Source of the DNA: Phlegmacium glaucopus
Taxonomy: Eukaryota; Basidiomycota; Agaricomycetes; Agaricales; Cortinariaceae
Direction of reading: 5' to 3'
Assembly: GCA_015039465.1 (NCBI GenBank)
Contig: MU130696.1
Coordinates: forward strand, 372,001 to 436,000
Length of the DNA stretch: 64,000 nt
Shown piece after piece: positions 21,696 to 32,100 of this stretch. Every line of letters begins with the position of its first letter. The stretch's first letter is position 1. The position numbers and the translations under genes were made by a program. The notes under the pieces were generated by a model, which worked only from the letters and a program-made list of their open reading frames with translations, did not search any database and was not told the DNA's origin.

Positions 21696-22440
21696 AGATT
21701 CTTTGTGGCATAGGCCTGGCTTTTAACACAAGCATCCAACTCACACATCCCCATCTTTATTCGCACCACAAAACTCGAGAGGTTGTAGAGCATCGTCTAC
21801 CAGAAACATTGACTTCCATATGGGTTCTTCGACTCCCTGATATATGACATGGTGACCCAAGTTTTTTCAAGATCAGGTCGAGCGGGACTGGTTGCTTGAA
21901 GAGACCCAGAGCCATGTAGAGGGCTATCATCTTGTCATGTGGAGAAATCTGCGTATAGTTGTGATTTAGTGGGAAGGGTGATGAGTGAAGAATCTAGAGT
22001 TTGATTTGGCCTGGGGTATTGTCTTATGAACTGGTAACCTTATGAGCCTTGCGAGAAAGCCGTTGATGTAGGCCTACACCTTGGACTGGACCGAGAGCCT
22101 GTCCGTATCTGTATGCAGACCAAAAAAAAGGAACATATGTGCGTCTGGGATAAATCTCAATAGGACTGTGGTGAGATGGAAAACATACCCAGTATAATGT
22201 TTATCTAGATCGGCCCAATATTGAAATTGAACAATTCCGCGCATGTTCTCAAAGTGCATGTTGTAACTGTTTCCAATGCACGTAGTTGGATCAAATTGAA
22301 TATATCTACTGTGGCGAGGTTGGCACCGGGTGCCGGAGCGTTCAAACGATCGGCAATGGGAGCACCGTATATTGAGTTCCAAAGATCGGTCTGGGCATCG
22401 GATGAACCAGCGTTTTGGGTACATTTTGACATCAAGGGAA
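21696..22440 (-). pseudogene. Histidine acid phosphatase (phytase-like) relic
   Basis: Successive blocks in changing minus-strand frames match the C-terminal half of fungal histidine acid phosphatases: GSSDAQTDLWNSIYGAPIADR and APGANLATVDIFNLI (from 22440), YWADLDKHYTGY then an intron-like gap and YGQALGPVQGVG, then YINGFLARLIRLPVHK, NQTLDSSLITLP with LYADFS, HDKMIALYMALGLFKQP with the conserved HD, PLEFCGAN, and MCELDACVKSQAYATKN at the end. At least three single-base shifts are needed between blocks. The N-terminal half with the RHGxRxP active site is absent, as VPS37 begins at 22627. It is clearly a decayed, truncated gene. Confidence 0.8.
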
Positions 22441-22626
22441 TCATTCAGCTGTCGAAAACGAAGGTGATGAATTTTTTTGTTTCAAAAGTCGTTCTAGGAA
22501 AATATTTAAGTGTTCTGGAAGATTACTGAGAGGACTGGATTATACGCATTTTAGAACTCACAAGAGATTGATACGAGCCACATCACTGCTGTCCGTGAAG
22601 AAAATTGAGCTTTTGTGTTTGAGCTG

Positions 22627-23339
22627 TTACTCCTCCCTCCAAATCACTTGTCCATTTGCCCATTTCTCTCCCCACATAGCCCTCTTATGATACGCCCTTC
22701 TTAATTCTCTGAATTCTTTGATGAATTGGTCCACTTCTATTCCTCGTGATGTTCCCGAATCTGATATCGAACCATTGTTTGAGGGAAGTTGTTGAACGAA
22801 TGAAGCAGCTAGTGCTTCAGATGCGTCATCTTGGGCCGTTGTACTATGTCGCAAACGCATCAAGAGGAATTGCGGTGTAAAACGCTGGAAGCTCTTGATT
22901 AATGAATAGGTTGGCCAGATATACCGTCAACAAACCTGGTAGACTTCTTTCTGTTCCTTGTCTAGTTCCTTCCATCTTGCTTCCAGTTGCTTTGCCTCAT
23001 CGAAAGCGTCCTTAGTTTCGGAACGGAGGTCGTAGAGTCGTTGTTGCAATGCGAGATTATTCTCTACCAAATCCCTAAACACTCGATATTTGTTGAATTA
23101 TAAAATACACGCACTGGCGATGGCTTCATTGGCCATGCCCAACTCTGCCTGAGATCTGTATAGGTCCTTTACGCATTCAAGAGAATGAAACATCGCCTGG
23201 AAATAGACAGGATCAGATATCAAATCTTCAAGATCTTCACGTCTAGTAGCGAAATATCAGCAGAGCTCAGGCTGGAACGACTCGATACTGACGAAAGATG
23301 AGCGAGTTCAGGAAATTCTGCTACAAGAGGCGACGCCAT
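22627..23339 (-). CDS. VPS37: ESCRT-I subunit Vps37 (Mod(r) domain)
   Basis: Exons (minus): 23293-23339, 23111-23242, 22936-23074, 22627-22884, giving 191 residues. The Mod(r) helical domain is complete: the N-terminal ELAHLSREDLEDLISDP, LGMANEAIA, the long helix QQRLYDLRSETKDAFDEAKQL, and the C-terminal DQFIKEFRELRRAYHKRAMW. Vps37 joins Vps23 and Vps28 in the endosomal sorting complex that recognises ubiquitinated cargo. The second intron, 36 nt, is short; the frame requires it. The start lies 90 bp from the RRP40 start on the other strand, so the two share a promoter region. Confidence 0.85.
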
Positions 23340-23429
23340 TGAGGTGAAAAACGGCACTTAGTGGTGCAATTGAAAGCGGGTTACATACATGTATCCCACA
23401 GTAATTTGTTTATCTCAAGACCAACGATC

Positions 23430-24303
23430 ATGTCCACCGTCCTTCCTGGAGATCAAATCCCGGCACGACATGTAAACCTCAAACTTGGACCAGGCCTTCT
23501 GCAACTATCAACGGCCACCCGTAATAAAACAATAGAATCTACCGTGATCGCAACACGGGCAGGTACACTGAACCATTCCACCAATGGAAGCAAATGGTGG
23601 ATTGAGACCAACTCCAGACGCGTTCGTAACACAGTACTCTAAACGCAAAATCAATCCAAAAATTTCATGGTTTAGTATATTCCTGCACCCCAAGAATCAG
23701 TGATAGGAGTGATTATGCAAAAAGTCGGTGAAGGATTTCGTGTTGACATCGGGTCTGCACATCCTGCCTCTCTGGACGGTTTGGCCTTTGAAGGCGCAAC
23801 AAAACGGAATAAGCCCAACCTCAAAGTACGCTTAAGCCAGCCATCATTTTTCAGTGAATAATTTATTGACCGTGTCTTTATTTTTAGGTCGGATACCTTG
23901 TATATGCGCGTGTATCTCTTGCTCATAAAGATATGGAGCCAGAGCTCGAGTGTTTCGATGCTCAAACAAGAAAATCTGAAGGTTTTGGCGAATTGAAAGG
24001 CGGTTTTGTGGTTCGCTGCAGTCTGAAAATGTGTCGAGAGTACGTTCAGCATTACATGAAGTGCCTCGCATTACTAAAGTTGCCGTCAGTCTTCTGGATC
24101 CAGGACATTTCCTCCTTCCCCTTCTAGGGGGACGATTTCCATTTGAAAGCGCTGTTGGACTGAATGGCCGAGTATGGGTATGCGCAAAGGAGATAAGACA
24201 GACAATAGCCATGGCACGATGTTTAGAAGCGGTCGATCCAGATGGAGGCACACTAAAAGACGCAAAAGAAGTGAAGGCCTTCCTGGACACGCTGGATGTT
24301 TGA
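23430..24303 (+). CDS. RRP40: RNA exosome cap subunit Rrp40
   Basis: Exons 23430-23621, 23676-23825, 23888-24039, 24090-24303 give 235 residues. The order fits Rrp40: an N-terminal domain (MSTVLPGDQIPAR, RAGTL), an S1 domain (YIPAPQESVIGVI, GFRVDIGSAHPASL, VGYLVYARVSLAHKDMEPEL) and the KH domain (PLLGGRFPFESAVGLNGRVWV). With Rrp4 and Csl4 it forms the RNA-binding cap over the exosome barrel in nucleus and cytoplasm. The last intron (24040-24089) restores MCRDLLDPGH. Size matches the family. Confidence 0.9.
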
Positions 24304-24430
24304 TGAGATTGTTATTATGACTTCCGATATATGTATACACAATTAATATCATACAAGTTACTTATCTTTCGAATCCGAGGCCGAGATCAGACGATACTGT
24401 GCCGCTCAATAAGCTATGTGAACGCACTTA

Positions 24431-25117
24431 TCAATCGTCATCAACTAGACGAGCTCTCTTGTTTGGTCTTCTCGAGGATGATGCGCTCGCGGCACTAATT
24501 AATTCCTCTTCACTCTCTCCTGTACTCCTGAGGCTGGCGCTGGCACGCTTCTTGCGTTGATATTCCTTATCTCGGAGTTTCTTCTGTTGCGCCACTGTTA
24601 ACTCCTGATTACGAGTGGCAGGAGGCACAACAACAGTGGTGACACCGGGCGTTGGCTGCTTCACGTACTCTTCATTGGTAGCAGCCGTCTCGTCACCTTC
24701 TCCCATCAGCTCAAGTGACTAGAGACTATGTCAGGTTCCGTTTGCAAGAGATGAAACGAATATAACACGCACCTTTTGAAATGTCAAGCTGCTATTTGAA
24801 AATACCCTATCATGATCATGGACCTCATATTTCCTCCGTCCAGAGCCCTGGTTTTTTAGATAATTTTCAAAACCTTGGATAATGTTTCCTCCGCTGTGAG
24901 CTGCTGTCTCTGTTAGATAGGTTGCTTCAAGGTTGTAAATTTGAAGTTCGACTTGGGCCTGGAATGACATTTAGCCCGATAGAAACATCAGGTGAAGATG
25001 ACGTACCAGTTGTTTGTCGTTAACGCGTTTCTTTGGAAGGGCCTGCATAAGCTCCTTTTTGAGAGTTTCATATCGAGACCTATCGTCTGCAGAAGGTGCT
25101 GGGGCGGATTCTGACAT
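24431..25117 (-). CDS. EAF6: NuA4 histone acetyltransferase subunit Eaf6
   Basis: Exons (minus): 25007-25117, 24773-24958, 24431-24718, giving 194 residues. The Eaf6 signature is present: a helix YETLKKELMQALPKKRVNDKQ (in part), VELQIYNLEATYLTET, GGNIIQGFENYLKN and DRVFSNSSLTFQ. Eaf6 links into NuA4/NuA3-type acetyltransferase complexes. The C-terminal third is disordered, with basic Lys/Arg patches (KEYQRKKRASA, RRPNKRAR), likely nuclear localisation. It is divergent from RPT5 with 142 bp between the start codons. Confidence 0.88.
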
Positions 25118-25259
25118 GGTCGTGACTCTAATAAAAGTGCCTCCCGGGCCGAGCACAGTATTTGCCTATGTTTGAATCAGGGGCTATTGAGTACGCGTGT
25201 CCTTAGCGCGTCGGATTTCGACGCCTCTAAAGATTTGCATCGTCGTCCAACCCTCTACA

Positions 25260-26915
25260 ATGTCGTCAGCACCTCCTCCTACTACTCCCCCGTCTGACTC
25301 AAATAAGAAAACCGATCCATCTGCCTCCACAAACTCATCATCGGCAGAGGGTGTTGCAATGGACGAAACGCCTGATGCCCCAGAGGAAGAGACATGGGAC
25401 GACATTCCCGAAGACATTCTTACTTTAAACACAGATGAAATCTTGACCAGAACACGGCTTATTGACAATGATATAAAGGTAGGACTTGATCAGAACTCTG
25501 GTAAATCATATGCTCATCTCGTGCACAAGGTGATGCGGTCAGAAACTTTACGGTTGCAGCATGAGCAGAGCGTTATGAAGGAGAAGATTCGCGACAATGG
25601 AGAGAAGATCAAGCAAAATAAAGTTTTGCCATATCTTGTTGGAAATGTTGTCGAGGTAGGCAACGCAATACTTGTCTTCTGGAATTATTTACAATTATTC
25701 GTCTCCCATTAGATTCTCGATGTTGATCCTGAAGTAGAAGAGGACGGCGCGAACCAAGATTTGGACTCCATGCGAAAAGGGAAATGCGCTGTTATCAAGA
25801 CCTCCACCCGTCAAACTGTCTTCCTGCCTTTGATTGGTCTTGTTCCCGCTGAGAAACTTACGCCTGGTGACTTAATTGGTGTCAACAAGGACTCCTATCT
25901 AGTTCTGGATAGTTTACCTGCAGAATTTGACTCCCGTGTCAAGGCTATGGAAGTAGATGAGCGACCGACAGAGACATATACGGACATTGGTGGTTTGGAA
26001 AAACAAATCGAGGAGTTAGTAGAGGCGATTGTACTTCCTATGGAACAGGCTGACAAGTTCAAGACCCTTGGAATCAAACCGCCAAAGGGATGTCTGATGT
26101 ATGGGCCTCCTGGTGGGTGGTGTTTTTTCTCTCCCTTTGGGCTACTCACTTAAGTCGTTTGCAACCATCAGGCACTGGGAAAACTCTTCTCGCGCGTGCC
26201 TGCGCTGCCTCGACGAAAGCTTGTTACTTGAAACTTGCTGGTCCTTCCCTAGTTCAGATGTTTATTGGTGACGGAGCTAAACTTGTCCGAGATGCATTTG
26301 CTTTGGCAAAGGAAAAGGCACCTGCTATTATCTTCATCGATGAATTGGATGCAATCGGCACGAAGCGATTTGATTCAGACAAAAGCGGGGATCGTGAAGT
26401 ACAAAGAACCATGCTGGAGCTTTTGAACCAGCTGGATGGGTTTGGCAGTGATGACAGGATTAAAGTTCGTCCACGTCCTTGAAAGGTGCTGACACGGACT
26501 GACAATGATAAATAACGAAGGTTATCGCCGCTACCAACCGGATTGATATCCTGGATCCTGCTCTCCTTCGATCTGGTCGTCTTGATCGTAAAATTGAATT
26601 CCCCCTGCCAAATGACACGGCAAGATCGCGTATACTTCAAATTCACTCTCGAAAAATGTCAACATCATCGGACGTCAACTATGAGGAGCTGGCAAGAAGC
26701 ACGGACGAATTTAATGGCGCGCAGTTGAAGGCTGTTTGTGTGGAAGCTGGTATGATCGCATTGAGAGAGGGCGCCACCAAGCTTACACATGAGCATTTCC
26801 TGAGTGGTATTTCAGAAGGTTCGTCAGTATTATGTATGATGTTGTGTAGTGAAGCTAATTGTGTGCTTCCATAGTGCAAAGCAAGAAGAAGAATAACCTC
26901 ATGTATTTTGCGTAG
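25260..26915 (+). CDS. RPT5: 26S proteasome base ATPase Rpt5
   Basis: Exons 25260-25478, 25530-25655, 25713-26112, 26172-26464, 26521-26818, 26875-26915 give 458 residues. Features in order: N-terminal acidic region and coiled coil, OB domain ([16 protein letters not shown]), AAA module with Walker A GPPGTGKT, Walker [12 protein letters not shown], Arg-finger region [14 protein letters not shown], and the C-terminal tail ending MYFA, an HbYX-like motif that docks into the 20S alpha ring. Near-family identity leaves no doubt. The first intron is 51 nt, stop-free and a multiple of three, so its retention would add 17 residues in the coiled coil. Confidence 0.96.
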
Positions 26916-27213
26916 ACCCTTTTGTTATACCATATTTGAGTGATTTACGGCAGTTTTATCTTGACGATCATGAGCGGTAGAAAATGTTGACTGTAAACTC
27001 TGACCGTCTGAGATCGTCGGCCCACAGAAGACTTCTTACACGATGTGCTCCTTTCTTCGGGTCTCCTAATGTATAAGCTACGCTCCTTCTAAATCAATAT
27101 TATCCCGACTTTTAAATTTCCTGCCATCAGGTTACATATACGACTATGCTTTTCGCAAGCTTACTTCAAATGCACCATCAACTCCGCCTTCTTCTTCACG
27201 AGAAGAACGTCCC

Positions 27214-28845
27214 ATGGCCCAGCCCCCTTTTTTTCGTCGACCTACAGGCATTTGTTCCTTGCCCGTCGAACTACTCACCCGTATCTTCGTTCTAGGTTCA
27301 GCCTTTGACTACCCATACGCAGACTCCGCTTTTTTGCTCAAGCCAGATCAAGAATACGAACCGCCAACCTCCTCAAACCTTCAAGTCGTTGTCTCGCATG
27401 TGTCTCGTCATTGGCGTCAAGTCGCCCTACGAACTCACTGTCTCTGGACCACCCTTCATTTTCGCGAAACATGCCATATATCCCGTGCTGAGACATATCT
27501 TGCACGTTGTTTACCATCTAGTACATATCTTCTCGACATTCTAGTGGACACTATAGCAGAAGAGGATCATACACCTGGAATAACCCTTTACACTGAGGAG
27601 ATCAAGGCCATTTTTCAACTCATCATACCTCACGTTAGTCGATGGCGTGCCTTTCATCTCAAGATATGCGACAACAAATGTAAAGGTCAAGCTAGACAAT
27701 TTCTAAGTACATGTGGGCCTGCACCAAACCTGGAAACCTTGCAGTTGTACCATTTCGAAGACTATCGTACCTCTCAGCGACTTTACTTGGCCACTTATAG
27801 GCCACCAGTTATCGTCTTCAGTAATTCCCTACCATGCCTCAAAAACGTTTCCTTAATTGGCGTCAATTTACCATGGGCCGATAGTCCGTACCTCGTGAAC
27901 CTCCATCATTTGGAATTAGCCCTCCATCTAGACAACATTCGTCCCCCTTACAAATGGTGGGATAGGATGTTACGCCTCAGTCCAGATCTGAAAAGACTTT
28001 CCCTACATTACTCTGGTCCGAGAAAAGCAACGGGAGACCCGACCTTTGTATGGCCCATGGACACGGAGGATAAAATTCGACTGGATTCCCTATGGGAACT
28101 CTGCCTGACTGATCTCGACTCAGATTATCTATGCAATTTATTTCAACATTTGATTCTTCCCGCCGTCAAAACTGTAAACCTGGATCTCCCAGAACAGAAC
28201 TTTACACCTTTTATTGAGATGATTGCTGCCGGTGGGCAACAATCATCAACATCGTTATCTCCGTCCAGCTGCCCCATCCCGTCTCTCACTATTCTCGACA
28301 CGCTGATTATTCATGCGCTCGACTGCAGTCAGGATAGTTGGAGGACACTTTTACGCGGCTTAAAGGGTTTAAAATTTCTCGATGTAGATTTCACCCGGGT
28401 TGGCTCAAAATTTTGGGACGTTTTCAATGATGGGGATATCAAATCACAGGAAGGACAGGGATTTTCTACCCATGATTCCGACCGGATTGACCATGACTCT
28501 GATGTGCTACTTCCGAGCCTGGAGGTATTCAAGATCGCCGGCATATCAGGCAAGGATATCACTTGCGCAATACGCCATCGTCGAAAATTTCTTCGGGAGG
28601 GAAAATCATTGCCCGAAAGATGGATCGTCAAATGGAGTGAGCGGCGGAGGAACAAAGACCCCGAATTGGATGCCCTCGTAAATGACGGTTACTGGGTGTC
28701 TGATGGGACTAGAGTGACAGTGGAGACGTTCGATGATGAAGACGAGGAGGTTGAGGATCTTGATGAGGGGCGGACAAACGGCGATGAGAATGCTGATGGT
28801 GATGGGGAGGGAGAGTGTCGATTTGTCTCCTATTCAGCCGTTTGA
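27214..28845 (+). CDS. F-box domain protein
   Basis: A single-exon gene of 543 residues. The F-box at about residues 14-80 begins ICSLPVELLTRIFVLG and continues VVVSHVSRHWRQVALRT with LWTTLHF, the classic agaric form. The middle has leucine-rich-repeat-like strands; the C-terminal 35 residues are very acidic (DDEDEEVEDLDEG). It is presumed to be an SCF ubiquitin-ligase adaptor with unknown target. It sits between RPT5 and MDN1, all on the same strand. Confidence 0.8.
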   Translation: MAQPPFFRRPTGICSLPVELLTRIFVLGSAFDYPYADSAFLLKPDQEYEPPTSSNLQVVVSHVSRHWRQVALRTHCLWTTLHFRETCHISRAETYLARCLPSSTYLLDILVDTIAEEDHTPGITLYTEEIKAIFQLIIPHVSRWRAFHLKICDNKCKGQARQFLSTCGPAPNLETLQLYHFEDYRTSQRLYLATYRPPVIVFSNSLPCLKNVSLIGVNLPWADSPYLVNLHHLELALHLDNIRPPYKWWDRMLRLSPDLKRLSLHYSGPRKATGDPTFVWPMDTEDKIRLDSLWELCLTDLDSDYLCNLFQHLILPAVKTVNLDLPEQNFTPFIEMIAAGGQQSSTSLSPSSCPIPSLTILDTLIIHALDCSQDSWRTLLRGLKGLKFLDVDFTRVGSKFWDVFNDGDIKSQEGQGFSTHDSDRIDHDSDVLLPSLEVFKIAGISGKDITCAIRHRRKFLREGKSLPERWIVKWSERRRNKDPELDALVNDGYWVSDGTRVTVETFDDEDEEVEDLDEGRTNGDENADGDGEGECRFVSYSAV

Positions 28846-29109
28846 CGTCCTCTGGCAGATAACGAGTCAGATGATAAGAAGTTGCCAAGATCATTTGGAT
28901 CTGGGGCTGCCTCTACTTCTAATTTCTGTTGTGTTCACGGCCTTTTTTCAATAATTTTTGAAAGTGTATATAGGAAGGATATCTTGTCGTGCATCGATAG
29001 TACTGAGATAAGATTAGATTGTCACGGTCACGCTGTACAAAAAAAAATTCGAGGAAAGCATTCAACTTCAAGACCTCTGCTCCTTCATGCTTCTAGATTG
29101 TAGCCAAAA

Positions 29110-32100
29110 ATGACTTTTATCGGTACCATTCATGACCCACTGAAAATAAACTTACATCGCCAGAAGAGCCTCTTGCTCTCCTCCATCTCTCCGAACACCA
29201 TTTATTTTGAAGCCTTAAAAAATGCATCATCCTCATCGCAATTACTTGCAACTCTTTCCACGCTTTTGGCCGTGCCAGCGTTTACTCAGCTGATAGCAAC
29301 ATTGTTCAGACCAATTCTGATATATCTGTGTGCAAGATGGTTGGAAAACGAAGATGCATCGGAACAACACCTTGTAGCATTATGTTATCTTCTTGAGGTT
29401 CATGAAGAACTTTTCCCGTAGGTCACTCTTCCTTCTTCCTTCTTCGACTACCATACCTAATTTTTTCCATCTCTGTCTAGCATTCTTCATCAATTACTGC
29501 TCAGTTATCACCTAGAAGGACCGCTCGCATTTATTGATGCATCTCCTTCCCCTCTCTCAATTAACGTTACGCGTCTCCATCAACTCCTACTTGCATATTA
29601 CCGAATTCTTCAGGCAAATCGAGAGCTTCCTGCTCAGTTTCACTGGTCACTTAAACCTTTATCTCAACTCATTTGGACCCCTCATCTTGACAATGGTATT
29701 CGTATACTAGCTATACGCTGCTACTCGCTGCAAAGTGGAATGTGTGAAGAAGAAAGACGCAAATTAGAAACGGAGGTCCTTGGTGAAGCATGCGGGGTGG
29801 ACTGCCAGCTTGATTATGGGCAAAATATAGATGGGACACCGAAGATGGTAGATGGGTGGATTATGCCTGTCGTCGAATTGAAGAGAGTGCAAGAGGAAAG
29901 AGATGCCATCATCACAAGGCCAATTGACTATTTTTCACAAGATAATCAGCAACCCTCATGTATAGAATTGTCCGATTTGAGGTACTTGTTCTTTCCTGAA
30001 GGAATTATGTCAATTGACCTTTTATTTTAAAAAAATGTATTTAGCCCTTTCCTCGCCAACGTTCATGGTGTTCTTCTACTGAAATCGTCGCGCCAATCCC
30101 TTGTAGATTCCTCCCTCATTCCAACGCCATCATCAACAGAAGCTCTTAAACAACTCGCACTTCACGTGTCGCTTCGTCTTCCTATTCTCTTAACCTCTGC
30201 GCCGTCTGCTGGCAAATCATTATTGATCCACCATCTTGCAAAATTAATTCATCCTGAGAAACAGAACCAGATTGTCACTATTCATCTTGCAGATACTTCT
30301 CTTGATCCACGGGCCATTTTAGGCTCTTATGTATCTTCCACGATACGACCCGGCACTTTCGAGTGGAAGGAAGGCGTCCTTGTCCGCTCTATGCGTGAAG
30401 GAAGGTGGGTAGTCTTCGAGGACGTAGACAGAGGAAGCAACGAAGTTCTTGGACTTATCAAACCCCTTGTTGAATCTCTTTCACTTGGAAAGTGGATTGG
30501 TGGACGGGCAGCTCTCGATGTGCCAAGCCGAGGGCGGGTGGTTGCACACGATCAATTCATACTTTTCGCAACCCGGTCAGTACTGCCATTTCGTAATGAT
30601 ATTTTCCATCCACCGACCTTTTTCGGAGCACATAAATTCCACGAGATTGTCATTCAGTCGCCGTCGCTGTCGGAACTGTGTACCATTATAAACACTAAGT
30701 TTGTTCGTCTTGCATCTGCTACTCGGGCGATCATCAATCTTTGGGATTCAGTCAGGATCCTTCGTCCTCCATCTTCCAGTCGAGATATTGGATTGCGAGA
30801 GTTGGAAAAATTTTGTCGACGGATCGACACACTACAACCAGTCTCATACCAACCCATGGATATTTCGTCGGATAGTGGTAAAACTACAAATTTGTCAGAA
30901 ACATTCCCTAGTCCCTCGGTGCGGGAAGACATATATCTTGAAGCCCGCGACATTTTTTTCGGTGCTGGCGCATTGACTACTTCTACCCGAACTCATGCGC
31001 AGACTCTCGCTACAGTCATTGGTCAACATCTCGGTCTTGAGTCAGAAAGACAAGAATGGGTACTACAAGGAAAAACTCCTGAATTCGAAGTCGAAAGAGA
31101 TGCGAATGGCCGTTCACTCGCGGTTCGTGTGGGCAGAACGCGGCTTCCTGCTCGTACAAATAGAGCTAGAATTTTGACATCTCCTACACGTCCTTTTGCC
31201 ATGCATCGACCTGCAGTATCATTGTTTTCCCGAATTGCAACTGCCATTTCACATGGGGAACCTGTGCTGTTGACTGGAGAAACTGGTACCGGAAAAACTA
31301 GTGTCATCACACATCTCGCTTCTCTCCTGCATTGTCCGCTTATCTCACTGAATCTCTCACATCACACTGAATCATCTGATCTTATCGGAGGTCTTAAGCC
31401 AGTGGATGCTCGGATTCCTGGCTCTGCCATTCAAGAAAAGTTTACCTCACTTTTTGGATCCACCTTTAGCCGGAAGAAAAATGAAAAATTCGAAACGGAA
31501 GTGAGGAAAGCAGTCAATGAGTTGAAATGGAAGAGAGCGGTAGGGTTATGGAAAGAGAGTGTTCGCTTGGCTATGGAAAGGATACAAGGCAAGGAGGCAG
31601 AGCAGGAAAAGTCAGTCATAAATTAAATGTATCTTCTTATCTCACCGGCTTTGTCTTAGGACCGTACGACCTCAAGATCCATCTGAAGAGACACCTAGAA
31701 AGCGTCGCAAAATGGAGCATTCGGAATCAAAGGCTTCGCTTTCTGCTTGGACTGCCTTGCTGCAGGAAGTAGAGGAATTTGAGGTTCAACACGTGCACGG
31801 AAAGGGTAAATTCGCCTTTGGGTTTGTGGAAGGGCCTCTGGTTAAGGCATTAAGATCGGGTGACTGGTCCGTTACCAACATTGTTTCATTTCTGTCGCCT
31901 CTTACACTTTGTCTAGGGTCCTTTTGGATGAAGTGAACTTGGCAAGTGCGGAAACTTTGGAGTGTATTTCCAGCCTACTAGATGGTCCAACCGCTTCTAT
32001 CACCTTGATAGAACATGGGTCTCTCGAGCCCGTACCTCGCCATCCTAATTTCTGTTTGTTTGCTTGCATGAACCCGGCTACCGATGTCGGAAAGAAAGAT

